Below, one piece after another: positions 14,891-24,990 of a stretch of DNA of 64,000 nucleotides. The first letter of the stretch is position 1. Every line of letters starts with the position of its first letter. Under the pieces are notes generated by a model. The model ran no database searches. It was given only the letters and a program-made list of their open reading frames with translations, and was not told where the DNA came from. This DNA comes from Comamonas sp. KCTC 72670 (GTDB taxonomy: Bacteria; Myxococcota; Myxococcia; Myxococcales; Myxococcaceae): positions 434,001 to 498,000 of the forward strand of contig BNCN01000005.1 of the NCBI GenBank assembly GCA_014656495.1, written 5' to 3'. Both the position numbers and the translations under genes were made by a program.

Positions 14891-15174
14891 CTCATCTTCC
14901 CGAGAAGCTTGCCCTCGCGGAACAGCAGGAACGTGGGGATGCCGAAGAGGCCGAAGCGCTTCGCCAGGTCCTCGTACTGGTACGCGTTCACCTTCACGAC
15001 GCGCATCGGGGCGCCATCCAGCTCGGCGAGGAGGGCGGGCTCGGCGGCCGCGTAGATTTCGCAGTTCGGGCAGCCGTCACCCCAGAAGTCCACCACCACC
15101 AGCTCGTCCTTGGGCTCCAGGACCAGTTGGTCGAAGTTCTCGCTCGTCCCCTCGTAGCTCACGGGATGTGCCAT
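14830..15174 (-). CDS. Thioredoxin-like protein, CPNC active site (114 aa)
   Basis: Cytoplasmic thioredoxin fold: VVVDFWGDGCPNCEIY holds the redox CxxC, followed by RVVKVNAY, a FGIPTFLLF strand with the cis-proline, and a C-terminal helix. Thioredoxins reduce protein disulfides; CPNC instead of CGPC suggests a specialised member. The ATG at 15174 is preceded by AGGAGG, and the long upstream extension of the frame is discarded. The gene is host DNA next to the inserted element and its last codons overlap the integrase tail on the opposite strand. Confidence 0.85.
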   Translation of the reverse strand: MAHPVSYEGTSENFDQLVLEPKDELVVVDFWGDGCPNCEIYAAAEPALLAELDGAPMRVVKVNAYQYEDLAKRFGLFGIPTFLLFREGKLLGKMSQYYGKEYWLGVVRDHLPKA

Positions 15175-15686
15175 GGCCTCCTGCCTAACGGCCTCGCGGG
15201 ACACCTTCAACCTGCGCATGGGCATTCCGGTGGGAGGGGGGCGTTCTCCCGCCGGCCTGACGCCCGTCCACCGTGCCGGCAGGCCACGGGCCGTCGCCGA
15301 GAGCGCCCCCAGCGCCCCTGGGGCAGCGGGAGGACGCGGGCCTTGGGCCGTGCCTGTGGCGGTATTCCTCCGGCGTGTGTCGGGGACAGGGTGTTTCGTC
15401 GGGTAGGGGTGGATCAGCGGAGGCCGGGGGTGGGCGTGTCGCGAGGGGCCTCGGTGGGGCCCGCGGAGGGGACGACAGCGCCTTGCGGCCCCGTCCTCTC
15501 CGGGGAGGGGATGGGCCGACGGGGGCTCCCGGGTTTTCAAGACAGGGCTGGGCTCGGTGCCGGGAGTGTCGCTCCCTGGCGCGATTTGGATCAGCTCTGG
15601 TGCGGTGTCATCAAAAGCCAAAGCCCGCACTGCGCAGGAGGGCACAGCCGCCGTAAGGTTGTGCGACTGGATGTCGTGGAGGGGTC
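15175..15686. other. 512-bp intergenic region
   Basis: Divergent intergenic stretch between the thioredoxin-like gene and the SUKH/H1-like gene. All frames are Pro/Arg/Gly-rich shadows. No RNA gene, repeat or clear promoter was recognised, although promoters for both flanking genes must lie here. A GGAGGGG precedes the ATG at 15687. Confidence 0.5.
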
Positions 15687-17585
15687 ATGCACGAGTGGTT
15701 GGAGGCACTTCGCAAGTCGGTAAAGGCATCGTCAGCTGGTGTCTCTCCCGAGGAGATTCGCCGGGCCGAAACGGAGTGCGGCGTTCCATTCCCAGCTGAG
15801 CTCAGCGACCTGTATCAGGCGTTCAACGGAGGCGAGCTCAACGGCGAGGTCCACCTCTTCGCCCTGCACGGGGCCGAGGGCGAGCCGAGCGTCCTGGAGA
15901 AGACCCGCCTCAAGTTGGAAGGGCTTCCCGCGGCGGGGTTGTGGCGCATTGGCTTGAAGGGGCTGCACCGGCACCTCTTCGCCGCGCGCAAGTCCGCCAT
16001 GGTGGAGCAGGGCGATGGCGGCGGCCCGCTGCCTGGCTGGGTCGAGGCGCTCGAGGGCGACGACTGGGTCTATGGCACCTGGGAGGGCGAGAAGCGGCAG
16101 ATGCGGCTGTACCGCTCGCTGAAGGACATGTTCGATGTGCTCGTGCCTCCGGCGGAGGTGGAGAGCTTCGGTGAGCGCACCTTCGCCCGCGCGATGAACG
16201 CGGTCCTCCAGGGGGCCCTGTCCGGCGTCCATGTCGATGGCGAGGAGGCGGCGGGTGAGGCCGAGGAGGCCGCGCTCGAAGGCGAGGTCCAGGCCGAGGA
16301 GGACGAGCAACTCGAGGCCGCGGAGCTGGCCGATGAAGTGGTTGCCGAAGAAGAGGTGGTCGAGGAGGAGGCCGAGATTCGCGAGCTTGCGTACGAGTAC
16401 GACGACGACCGTTCATCCTCGCGAGACGAGGATGGGTCGAGGGCGCGCTCGGGGCGGGCTGGGAAGGCTCGGGCTGGAAAGGCCGAGCAGATGCCGCTCG
16501 CCATCGGTGGCGCGGGGGTGTTGTTCCCGCGTGCGACTCCGCGCAAGGTCCCGGAGGTGAAGGTCAAGACGGAGCCTGCCTCCGTGAAGACGCGCCCCGC
16601 GAAGAAGCCCGCCACGCAGACCGCGCTCGGTGAGGTCACTGCTTCCGATGTTGCTCCGCCTGCACCGCGGGTTGGCGCGGAGGAGGCCGTTCCTGCTCCG
16701 TCGTCCGCCGCGAAGAGGCCCTCCAAGAAGGCGGCGTCCGCGACCCAGGATGTGGCCCTGGAAGCCCGTCTTGAGGCTGCGACACCGGCCTTGAGTGATG
16801 CCTCGGAGAAGCCCGCCGCGAAGGCGTCCTCCGGGCCGAAGGCTGCCGCTGAGAAGTCCGCGACAACGAAGGCACCCTCGAGGAAGGCGGCTTCAAAGGC
16901 GGCGGCAACGGATGCTGCTTCGACGGCGTCCTCTGCCAAGCCCGCGGCTTCGAAGCCGGCTGCTGTTGTGAAGGCTCCTGCCGAGAAGGCGCCCGTTGTG
17001 GAGGCTGCGTTGAAGCCGTCCGCTGCGAAGAAGGCTCCTGCCAAGCCGACTGCTTCGAAGGCGTCGGGAACGAAGTCGTCCGCTGCGACGAAGGCTCCTG
17101 CCACGAAGGGCGCAGCAATGCAGTCCGCTGCTGCGAAGGCGGCGCCACCCTCGAAGGGCGCAGCAAAGAAAACGGCCGCGAAGACGGCGTCAACCTCGAA
17201 GGCTCCCGCGAAGAAGTCGGCTTCGAAGGCCGCAGCGAAGAAGGCTTCAGTCGCGAAGAAGTCCGCAGCAAAGGCGGCGAGCTCGAAGAGGCCCGCCGCG
17301 AAGAAGTCCGCAGCCAAGGCGGCGAACTCGAAGAGGCCCGCCGCGAAGAAGTCCGCTCCGGCCAAGAAGGCCGCGTCGAAGAAGTCCGCAGCCAAGGCCG
17401 CGTCGGCGAAGAGGCCCGCGTCGAAGAAGTCCGCAGCCAAGGCCGCGTCGGCGAAGCAGTCCGCTCCGGCCAAGAAGGTCGCTGCGAAGCAATCCGCAGC
17501 CAAGTCCGCGTCGGCGACGCGGCCTGCGCTGAAGAAGGCTTCCTCCAAGAAGTCTGCCGCGAAGAAGGGCGCTCGCGGGCGTTAG
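15687..17585 (+). CDS. SUKH (SMI1/KNR4) domain protein with acidic linker and histone-H1-like tail (632 aa)
   Basis: The N-terminal 165 residues match a SMI1/KNR4 (SUKH) domain: IRRAETECGVPFPAELSDLYQAFNGG, then LFALHGAEG, a LWRIG strand and WVYGTWEGE. A strongly acidic linker follows (about 185-245). From about residue 290 the protein is lysine/alanine/proline-rich, and the final 200 residues are imperfect repeats of the type KKSAAKAASxKRPA, as in linker histone H1 tails. SUKH domains are often immunity or scaffold modules; H1-like tails bind DNA and can compact it. A nucleoid or regulatory scaffold is plausible. GGAGGGG precedes the start. Confidence 0.85.
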   Translation: MHEWLEALRKSVKASSAGVSPEEIRRAETECGVPFPAELSDLYQAFNGGELNGEVHLFALHGAEGEPSVLEKTRLKLEGLPAAGLWRIGLKGLHRHLFAARKSAMVEQGDGGGPLPGWVEALEGDDWVYGTWEGEKRQMRLYRSLKDMFDVLVPPAEVESFGERTFARAMNAVLQGALSGVHVDGEEAAGEAEEAALEGEVQAEEDEQLEAAELADEVVAEEEVVEEEAEIRELAYEYDDDRSSSRDEDGSRARSGRAGKARAGKAEQMPLAIGGAGVLFPRATPRKVPEVKVKTEPASVKTRPAKKPATQTALGEVTASDVAPPAPRVGAEEAVPAPSSAAKRPSKKAASATQDVALEARLEAATPALSDASEKPAAKASSGPKAAAEKSATTKAPSRKAASKAAATDAASTASSAKPAASKPAAVVKAPAEKAPVVEAALKPSAAKKAPAKPTASKASGTKSSAATKAPATKGAAMQSAAAKAAPPSKGAAKKTAAKTASTSKAPAKKSASKAAAKKASVAKKSAAKAASSKRPAAKKSAAKAANSKRPAAKKSAPAKKAASKKSAAKAASAKRPASKKSAAKAASAKQSAPAKKVAAKQSAAKSASATRPALKKASSKKSAAKKGARGR

Positions 17586-17648
17586 CCCACGACAGGGCAA
17601 GGCGTCTCGTACGCCTTGCCCCGGTTGCGCTTCGTCCTCGCCGAAGTT

Positions 17649-17773
17649 CATCGAACCCGATGGGCCGCTGCGGCCACGGCGCCAGCAATGCGCCGCGTCC
17701 GTCGTGCCTCGGCTGTCGCTCCAGCGCGCACCGAAGCCAGTGCGCGCCCATCGAATCCGATGGACGGCTGCGG
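17649..17773. repeat. Two 25-bp direct repeats echoing the 3' end of the neighbouring gene
   Basis: CATCGAACCCGATGGGCCG at 17649 and CATCGAATCCGATGGACGG at 17749 (each continuing CTGCGG) lie exactly 100 bp apart. A third related copy (TCGAAGTCGATGGGCCGGA, from 17831) is the coding end of the small acidic gene. The outer copies therefore look like decayed duplications of that gene's 3' end, or a small intergenic repeat family that has extended into the gene. Confidence 0.55.
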
Positions 17774-17811
17774 AGGTCGCGGCCACGCCCTCCGCGAGGC
17801 ACACCCTCCAC

Positions 17812-18084
17812 CTATCCTTGCGGCAGCTTGTCGAAGTCGATGGGCCGGATGCGGTAGCCCGGCTGCGCCGTCAACTCCAGCCCCTCGTCTTCCTCATCAC
17901 CCCGGCGGAACTCATGAATCTCGTCCGGGAGGATGTCTCGGAAGTCGGGCTCTTCCTCCAGGGGCGGGGTCGCGGCCAGGTCCTGGTCGGAGATGTTGAT
18001 TTCATCCTCACCGGTGTCCGGGTTCAGGTGACGCCGCGAGGTGGACTCACCCACGTCCTCTGAACCGAGCTTCTTGAATCGCAT
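17812..18084 (-). CDS. Small acidic conserved protein (90 aa)
   Basis: The ATG at 18084 (MRFKKLGSEDVG) follows GAGGAGAGG. The product is hydrophilic and acidic (GEDEINISDQDL, LEEEPDFRDIL, GDEEDEGLEL) and ends in a conserved-looking RIRPIDFDKLP. No membrane segment or known domain. It looks like a regulatory or chaperone-like small protein but has no recognisable family. Its last codons are echoed by the intergenic repeats downstream. Confidence 0.65.
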   Translation of the reverse strand: MRFKKLGSEDVGESTSRRHLNPDTGEDEINISDQDLAATPPLEEEPDFRDILPDEIHEFRRGDEEDEGLELTAQPGYRIRPIDFDKLPQG

Positions 18085-18195
18085 GGCCTCTCCTCGGAAA
18101 GCGCGGTGGGTCGGCTGCCTTCGTCTCAAGAATGAGAACCCGCGGGGGCGCCGGCAATTCTCGCTGGCCGCCTGCCTGCCATGCTTGCCCGTGCC

Positions 18196-18873
18196 TCAGC
18201 GCTGCGAGGGCACGGCTCTGCCCGAGGGATGGGCGGGCTCCACCTCCAGCAGCACCATGGCCAGCGCCAGCACGCGCGACAGCGTCTCGCGCACCAGGTA
18301 GCGCCACGGCGTGGAGCGCCCTTCGTCCGCGGCCACGCCCCACGCGTCGATGCCCACCGAGTTCGCGATGAACAGCGCCCGCGTCAGGTGGAACCGCTGC
18401 GTGACGAGCACCGCCCGCTTCGCCCCGAACACGGTCGCGGCGCGCAGGCAACTGTCGTAGGTGGACAGCCCCGCCTCGTCGCTCTGCACGGCGCTCTCCG
18501 GAACGCCGTGCTCCACCAGGTAGCGCCGCATGGCGCGCGTCTCGTGGTGGAAGGGCTTCGTCTGGTCGCCGCTGACGAGCACCGCCTGCACCTTCCCCTG
18601 CTCCCAGAGCGCGATGGCCGCATCCAGCCGCTGGGCGAGCACCGGCGACGGCACCGCGCCCCGGGCCAGCCCCGCGCCGAACACGAGCGCGATGGGCGCC
18701 TCGGGCGCCTGCGCCAGCGGCACGATGCGGTCCTCGTAGCGGACCCGGACGAAATGGGAGAGGGCGAGCAGGGCCACGCCGCCCGCGGCGACCACCGCGA
18801 AGCCCCTGCGCACCCACGCTCGTTTCACACCGCCTGGCTTCATGGACCCCGAGAACACCGGTAGGGCGGCCAT
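18196..18873 (-). CDS. DUF218 / SanA-YdcF-type membrane protein
   Basis: One N-terminal membrane helix (about residues 24-42) precedes a DUF218 domain: IALVFGAGL, a helix ending LWEQGKVQAVLVSGD, then AMRRYLVEHGVP, DSCLRAATVFGAKRAVLVTQ and FHLTRALFIANSVGID. This is the order in SanA and YdcF. SanA of enterobacteria supports the envelope barrier (vancomycin exclusion); the biochemical activity is unknown. Start could be 18873 (GGAGG about 11 bases away) or the ATG at 18843. Length fits the family. Confidence 0.8.
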   Translation of the reverse strand: MAALPVFSGSMKPGGVKRAWVRRGFAVVAAGGVALLALSHFVRVRYEDRIVPLAQAPEAPIALVFGAGLARGAVPSPVLAQRLDAAIALWEQGKVQAVLVSGDQTKPFHHETRAMRRYLVEHGVPESAVQSDEAGLSTYDSCLRAATVFGAKRAVLVTQRFHLTRALFIANSVGIDAWGVAADEGRSTPWRYLVRETLSRVLALAMVLLEVEPAHPSGRAVPSQR

Positions 18874-18921
18874 TGTGTTCCGGGCCTCCCTCCGCGGAAA
18901 GCACCGAGCGCGCCCCGCGCC

Positions 18922-19350
18922 TCAAGAAGGCGTGCCCGCCTGGGCTCCAGACGGCTTGGCCACGAGCCGCTCGATGACCGCCAGCAACTGGCGAGGCTCC
19001 ACCGGTTTCTTGAGGAATGCCGCCACGTTGTAGCTGGAGGCGTAGACGGCCCGGTCGCGCGGGTTCATGGCCGCCATGCCCGCGGACAGGATGATGACGG
19101 GCACCTCGGCCAGCGCTTCACTGGCCTTGCGGGTCGTCAGCACCCGGTGGCCGTCCAGGACGGGCAACGCCATGTCCAGCACCATGAGGGCGGGGCGGGG
19201 CGGCTGGGCGAGCTGTTCCAGCGCCTCACGGCCGTTGCGCGCCACGCGGACGCTGTGTCCATGCATCTCCAGGTACCCCTGGAGGGCCTCGAGGATGTCC
19301 GGGTCGTCCTCGACGACAAGGAGGGGGCCTGACGACGCGTGAGCGACCAT
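18922..19350 (-). CDS. Single-domain response regulator (142 aa)
   Basis: CheY-type receiver domain without an output domain. Acidic pocket D15/D16 (VVEDDPDI), phosphoacceptor D59 (MVLDMALP), switch Ser/Thr region (VIILSAG) and the conserved lysine in FLKKPVEP. It would take a phosphoryl group from a histidine kinase and act by protein contact. No kinase lies next to it, so the partner is elsewhere. It is divergent from atpG, with 217 bp between them. Confidence 0.9.
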   Translation of the reverse strand: MVAHASSGPLLVVEDDPDILEALQGYLEMHGHSVRVARNGREALEQLAQPPRPALMVLDMALPVLDGHRVLTTRKASEALAEVPVIILSAGMAAMNPRDRAVYASSYNVAAFLKKPVEPRQLLAVIERLVAKPSGAQAGTPS

Positions 19351-19464
19351 GCCCTATAAGGTAAGTCCGTCTCCTACCAGGGGGAGGGGGAGTCAAGGAA
19401 GCTCGCCTGCTGGGGCATTCCAGTCGGGGCGGGCGATCGTCAGGCTGACCGTGGCAGGCATCCG

Positions 19465-19493
19465 TTGACCGGCTCCCGCCCCGCCTATATAGG
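19465..19493 (+). promoter_or_regulatory. Candidate sigma-70-type promoter of atpG
   Basis: TTGACC (19465-19470), a 17-base spacer and TATAGG (19488-19493) lie 75 bp before the atpG start. The -10 overlaps the palindrome CCTATATAGG. The same architecture recurs in front of atpD (TTGACC-N17-TAAAGG), which strengthens both calls. Confidence 0.55.
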
Positions 19494-19567
19494 GGGCCCC
19501 GTCTTACCCTGCCCCGCCTCCCATCCGGGCGACGCGGGTTGAACGCCCCACAGGAGCTCCCCGGTCC

Positions 19568-20452
19568 ATGGCGTCCCTTCGCGACATTCGCAAGCGCATC
19601 CGCTCGGTGAAGAACACGCGTCAGATCACCAAGGCGATGAAGATGGTTTCCGCCGCGAAGCTTCGCAAGGCGCAGGACGGCATCCTGGCCGCGCGGCCCT
19701 ACGCGACGATGCTGGACCAGATCATCGCGGACCTGTCGGCGCGCGCGGGCGCGGACAGCCTCAGCCACCCGCTGCTCGCGGCCCGTCCGGTGAAGCGCGT
19801 GGAGCTGGTGCTGCTGACGTCCGACCGTGGCCTCGCGGGCGGCTTCAACTCCAACGTCATCCGCCGCGCCAACCGGTTCCTGTACGAGAACACGCACCTG
19901 GAGTCGATTCGCCTCTCCACGGTGGGCCGCAAGGGCAATGACTTCTTCCGCAACCGCGGCCAGCAGATCCGCAAGGACTTCGGCGGCCTGTACCAGCGGC
20001 TGAACTACCGCGCCGCCGCGGACGTGGCCGAGGAGCTGGTGGCCAGCTACCTCAACGGCGAGGTGGACGCGGTCCACGTCGTCTACAACGAGTTCGTCTC
20101 CGCCATCTCCCAGACGGTGAAGGTGGCCCAGCTGCTGCCGCTGCAGACGCTCGGCTCCGCGGACCAGGCGCCCTCGGAAGGCTCCACCACGCTGGTGGAC
20201 TTCAAGTACGAGCCGGACCGTCAGGCCGTGCTGGACCGCCTGGTGCCCCAGGCCGTCAACATCAAGCTCTACCGCGCGCTGCTGGAGAGCGTGGCCAGCG
20301 AGCACGGCGCCCGCATGAGCGCCATGGAGAACGCCACCTCCAACGCGACGGACATGATTGGCAGCCTGACGCTCACGTACAACCGCACGCGCCAGGCCGT
20401 CATCACCAAGGAGCTGATGGAGATCGTCTCCGGCGCCGAGGCCCTGAAGTAG
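19568..20452 (+). CDS. atpG: ATP synthase F1 gamma subunit
   Basis: Gamma subunit, the central rotor shaft of the F1 head that couples proton flow to catalysis. The N-terminus [34 protein letters not shown] is typical; a middle domain starts at [17 protein letters not shown], and the C-terminal helix contains the signature region [26 protein letters not shown] and [19 protein letters not shown]. Length (294 aa) is normal. A GGAG lies about ten bases before the ATG. The gene for alpha, normally directly upstream, is absent here: the neighbour is a divergent response regulator. Confidence 0.97.
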   Translation: MASLRDIRKRIRSVKNTRQITKAMKMVSAAKLRKAQDGILAARPYATMLDQIIADLSARAGADSLSHPLLAARPVKRVELVLLTSDRGLAGGFNSNVIRRANRFLYENTHLESIRLSTVGRKGNDFFRNRGQQIRKDFGGLYQRLNYRAAADVAEELVASYLNGEVDAVHVVYNEFVSAISQTVKVAQLLPLQTLGSADQAPSEGSTTLVDFKYEPDRQAVLDRLVPQAVNIKLYRALLESVASEHGARMSAMENATSNATDMIGSLTLTYNRTRQAVITKELMEIVSGAEALK

Positions 20453-20645
20453 CGCCGCGCCGCCGCGACCCCGCGTCACCCTGGGCCTGCCCTCTCACAG
20501 GGGCGGGCCCTTCGCGTTCCAGGACCCTGGCCGGCAGCACGAACAGCGGGCTGGCCCTGGTGTCCCCGCCGGATGGGAAGTAAGGGGGTGGCGCCCGGCA
20601 TGTGGTTCCGCTAAGCCGGACTTACCAGTCAGTTGCCCGGGAGGC

Positions 20646-22197
<1,552 letters not shown>

Positions 22198-22228
22198 GCT
22201 CCGGGTCTCCACCCTCGCCGAGGTCACC

Positions 22229-22798
22229 ATGCGCAGTGCAGCGCTCGCCCTGGTCCTGATGTTCATGAGCTCCCCCGCCGTGGCGGAGGAGCGCAAGGGT
22301 CGGGCCCGGGTGAGCGCCAACGGGCTGTACAGCGTGCGCATGGTGGAAGTGGCGCAGGGGCAGTGCCGGCTGGAAGTGACGCAGGAGAGCGGCCCGGCGT
22401 GGTCGCTGCCGCAGTGCCTGGGCACGGTGGACGACTTCTACTTCGTCTCCAACGACGGTGAGCGCGTCTGGGTGGTGTGGCCGCTGGTGGAGAAGGGCAA
22501 GCCCGTGCCGGAGCCTCGCCCGAGCAAGAAGTCGAAGGCGAAGAAGCCCAAGGGGCCTCCGGCCTGGGCGCGCGTGGTGGTGGCGGCGCAGTACGGGCGG
22601 GAGGGCCAGCGGCTCCAGGAGAAGCAGCTGACCGAGTGGCTCAACACGCGGCAGCTCTCCGAGGTGCGCCAGCTCACCCACCACATCAAGTGGCTGGAGG
22701 GCACGCTCGGCGTCCCCGGCAAGGGGCCCCGGCTGACGGACGCCGGGGTGGTGGAGTTGGAGCCGGTAGGTGGGACCACCCGCCAGCTTACGTTCTGA
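22229..22798 (+). CDS. Exported protein inserted between atpD and atpC (189 aa)
   Basis: Sec signal peptide (MRSAALALVLMFMSSPAVA, cleavage after AVA), then a beta-rich domain (GLYSVRMVEVAQGQCRLEV, VDDFYFVSNDGERVWVVWPL) with two cysteines, and a basic patch (PSKKSKAKKPKG). It is not an ATP synthase subunit. It lies 31 bp after atpD and 21 bp before atpC, so it is almost certainly co-transcribed. No known domain was recognised. A role in envelope or periplasm sensing linked to energy state is only a guess. Confidence 0.75.
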   Translation: MRSAALALVLMFMSSPAVAEERKGRARVSANGLYSVRMVEVAQGQCRLEVTQESGPAWSLPQCLGTVDDFYFVSNDGERVWVVWPLVEKGKPVPEPRPSKKSKAKKPKGPPAWARVVVAAQYGREGQRLQEKQLTEWLNTRQLSEVRQLTHHIKWLEGTLGVPGKGPRLTDAGVVELEPVGGTTRQLTF

Positions 22799-22819
22799 TT
22801 TGGCAGTGCGAGGAGCCTC

Positions 22820-23230
22820 ATGGCCAAGCTGACTGTGGAGATTGTCACCCCCGAGAAGCGCATCCTGTCGGTGCAGGCCGACGAGGCGATTGTCCCTGGC
22901 GGCCGGGGTCTGTTCGGCGTGCGGCCGGGGCACACCCCGTTCCTGTCGCTGATGGAGCCGGGCGCGCTGACCCTGATTGAGGGTGGCCGGCGCGAGTCCT
23001 ACTTCGTCGCGGGCGGCTTCGTGGAAGTGGGCAACGACAAGGTGCTGGTGCTCGCCGACGCGGCCGAGCCCGTCACGGGCATCGACGTGGAAGGCGCCCG
23101 CCGCCGCATGGCCGAGGCCCAGGAGCGCATGAAGGGCCTGTCCGCCGAGGACGCGCGCTTCGAGCTCGAGCAGGCCACGGTGCGCCGCGAGGCGGCCCGC
23201 ATCGGCGCGGCCAGCACGGCGCGCGCGTAG
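22820..23230 (+). CDS. atpC: ATP synthase F1 epsilon subunit
   Basis: Epsilon subunit, linking gamma to the c-ring and restraining ATP hydrolysis. Beta-sandwich N-domain: LTVEIVTPEKRILSVQADEA, VPGGRGLFGVRPGHTPFL, and VAGGFVEVGNDKVLVLADAAE; the C-terminal helical hairpin follows (ARRRMAEAQERMKGL). 136 aa is normal. GAGGAG precedes the ATG. Last gene of this atp segment; a hairpin follows. Confidence 0.95.
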   Translation: MAKLTVEIVTPEKRILSVQADEAIVPGGRGLFGVRPGHTPFLSLMEPGALTLIEGGRRESYFVAGGFVEVGNDKVLVLADAAEPVTGIDVEGARRRMAEAQERMKGLSAEDARFELEQATVRREAARIGAASTARA

Positions 23231-23251
23231 TCCGAGCCGTTCGGTTTTTTC

Positions 23252-23280
23252 CGGCCAGGGGCGCCCAGCGCTCCTGGCCG
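23252..23280 (+). terminator. Hairpin terminator after atpC
   Basis: Eight-bp perfect stem CGGCCAGG / CCTGGCCG with a 13-base loop, 21 bp after the atpC stop and followed by TTTC. A T6 run also lies just before the stem (23245-23250), so it could act in both directions. Confidence 0.65.
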
Positions 23281-23510
23281 TTTCACGTGTGACGCCGGGC
23301 CTCCCCGCGTGTGGAGCCGGTGTCCGCGGCAGGTCCCGTGATGGCGCGCGAAGGGCTCGCGCCTCCGGGGCAGACGCTCCCGCGGTCCCCAACACCTCCA
23401 TACCTCGCGGTCCCTGGCGCCGTTCGCGGCCGTGCCTTCGTGCGCGCTGCTGACGCGCGTCCCGCTCCAGGTGCTGGCTCGCAGTAGCTCCACTGGCAGT
23501 GGCGCTCCAT

Positions 23511-23551
23511 TTGACGGGGCGGGATTTAAAGAGCATTTAAAATGCATCTTT
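23511..23551 (+). promoter_or_regulatory. NsrR-type operator overlapping a promoter
   Basis: The AT-rich palindrome GCATTT-A-AAATGC (23533-23545), flanked by AAAGA on the left and ATCTTT on the right, closely resembles the known NsrR site (AAGATGCATTT-N-AAATGCATCTT type), with one base missing in the left arm. TTGACG at 23511-23516 with an 18-base spacer to ATTTAA inside the palindrome gives a promoter that NsrR binding would block. It stands about 30 bp before the haemoglobin gene of an operon that itself encodes NsrR, implying autoregulation lifted by nitric oxide. Confidence 0.7.
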
Positions 23552-23582
23552 AGGCCCATGCCGGGCGGAAGGAGCGAGCACG

Positions 23583-23963
23583 ATGAGCGTTGCGGAGGAG
23601 AAGAGCGTCTACGAGCAACTGGGCGGAGCTCCGGCGATGGCGGCGGCGGTGGAGGTCTTCTACCGGAAGGTGCTGGCGGACGAGCGCATCAGCCACTTCT
23701 TCGAGGACGTGGACATGGAGCGCCAGTCCGCGAAGCAGAAGGCCTTCCTCACCCTGGTGACGGGCGGCCCGGTCCACTACAGCGGCCGGGACATGCGCGC
23801 GGGGCACGCGCCGCTGGTCCGGCGCGGATTGAACGACACGCACTTCGACGCGGTGGCGGGCCACTTGAAGGAGACGCTGGAGGAGCTCGGGGTGCCGGCG
23901 CCGCTGGTGGCGAAGGTGCTGGCCATCGCGGAGAGCACGCGCGCGGACGTCCTGAACCGCTGA
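23583..23963 (+). CDS. Group I truncated haemoglobin (126 aa)
   Basis: Small globin of the truncated family. Y27 in the AVEVFYRKVL helix fits the distal B10 tyrosine, ISHFFEDVD the CD region, GGPVHYSGRDMRAGH the E/F segment with H75 as the proximal haem ligand, and the C-terminal helix DAVAGHLKETLEELGV follows. Such globins convert NO plus oxygen to nitrate when a reductase returns haem to the ferrous state. The next gene encodes a fitting reductase and a NsrR-type site precedes this gene. AAGGAG lies nine bases before the ATG. Confidence 0.9.
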   Translation: MSVAEEKSVYEQLGGAPAMAAAVEVFYRKVLADERISHFFEDVDMERQSAKQKAFLTLVTGGPVHYSGRDMRAGHAPLVRRGLNDTHFDAVAGHLKETLEELGVPAPLVAKVLAIAESTRADVLNR

Positions 23964-23987
23964 CGCCCACGGACCCTGGAGCACGCC

Positions 23988-24989
23988 ATGGCGAAGGTGA
24001 AGCACGAGTCCAGCTGGTATCCATTGGAGCCCGGAGAGAGCGTGTTGGACGCGCTGCTGCGTCAGTGCGTGTCCATTCCGAATGCCTGCCGCGCGGGGGC
24101 CTGCCAATCCTGTCTGATGCGCGCCGTCTCGGGGACGCTCCCGGAGGCCGCGCAGGTGGGGTTGAAGGACACGCTCCGGGCGCAGGGCTACTTCCTCGCC
24201 TGTGCCTGCCGGCCCCCGGAGGGCACGGCGCTGGAAGTCACCGGCGCGGAGGCGTTGCGCGTTCCCGCTCGCATCAGCGCGTTGACGCCGCTGTCCGACA
24301 GCGTCCTGTCCGTGCGGCTGAGGACGGACATCCCGCTGGCGTACCACGCGGGGCAGTACATCTCCCTGGTGCGCGCGGACGGGCTGACGCGCAGCTACTC
24401 GCTGGCCAGCCTGCCCCGCGAAGACACACTGGAGTTGCACGTGCGGCTCCAGCCCGGAGGCGCGATGAGCGGCTGGCTGGCCCGGGAAGCCCGGCCTGGT
24501 GACAGGCTCCAGGTGCAGGGCCCGGCGGGCACATGCTTCTACGTGCCCGGTCGGCCCGAGCAGCCGTTGCTGCTGGCGGGGACGGGCACGGGCCTGGCGC
24601 CGCTGTATGGCATCGTCCGTGACGCGCTGGAGGCGGGACACTCAGGACCCATCTGGCTCTTCCATGGCGCCCGGACGCCCTCGGGGCTCTATCTCACCCA
24701 GGCGCTGCGCGCGTTGGCAGAGCGGCATCCCTCACTCCACTATCGGCCGTGCGTGCTGGAGGGCGGCAGCCGGGACGTGGCCGAGGGGGCGCTCGATGTG
24801 CTCATCCGCTCCGAGTGCCCCAAACCCGTGGGATGGCGCGCATGGCTCTGCGGAGACGGGCCATTGGTGCTATCCCTTCGGAAGAAGCTGTTCCTGGCCG
24901 GCCTCTCGCTGAAGGAACTCCACGTGGATGCCTTCCTGCCGAGCGTCGCCCCGGTGCAGCGCGTTACCACCGACGCCGGAGCCCGCTGA
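23988..24989 (+). CDS. [2Fe-2S] ferredoxin-FAD/NAD(P)H oxidoreductase, likely globin reductase
   Basis: N-terminal plant-type ferredoxin with cysteines C34, C39, C42 and C72 or C74 (ACRAGACQSC ... LACACR). A ferredoxin-reductase module follows: FAD strand with RSYSLAS (about residue 145), the phosphate loop, GTGTGLAPLYG for NAD(P)H, and CGDGP near the C-terminus. This layout is that of electron-donor subunits of dioxygenases and of the reductase part of flavohaemoglobins. With the truncated globin upstream it would form a split NO dioxygenase. Starts 24 bp after the globin; stop is 1 bp before nsrR. Confidence 0.88.
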   Translation: MAKVKHESSWYPLEPGESVLDALLRQCVSIPNACRAGACQSCLMRAVSGTLPEAAQVGLKDTLRAQGYFLACACRPPEGTALEVTGAEALRVPARISALTPLSDSVLSVRLRTDIPLAYHAGQYISLVRADGLTRSYSLASLPREDTLELHVRLQPGGAMSGWLAREARPGDRLQVQGPAGTCFYVPGRPEQPLLLAGTGTGLAPLYGIVRDALEAGHSGPIWLFHGARTPSGLYLTQALRALAERHPSLHYRPCVLEGGSRDVAEGALDVLIRSECPKPVGWRAWLCGDGPLVLSLRKKLFLAGLSLKELHVDAFLPSVAPVQRVTTDAGAR

Positions 24990-24990
24990 C

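Noticed and set aside
16070..17548. 492-codon frame antisense to the H1-like tail (phenylalanine/alanine repeats)
   Set aside because: It is the mirror of the Lys/Ala repeats in the sense gene, has low complexity and no ribosome binding site or domain.
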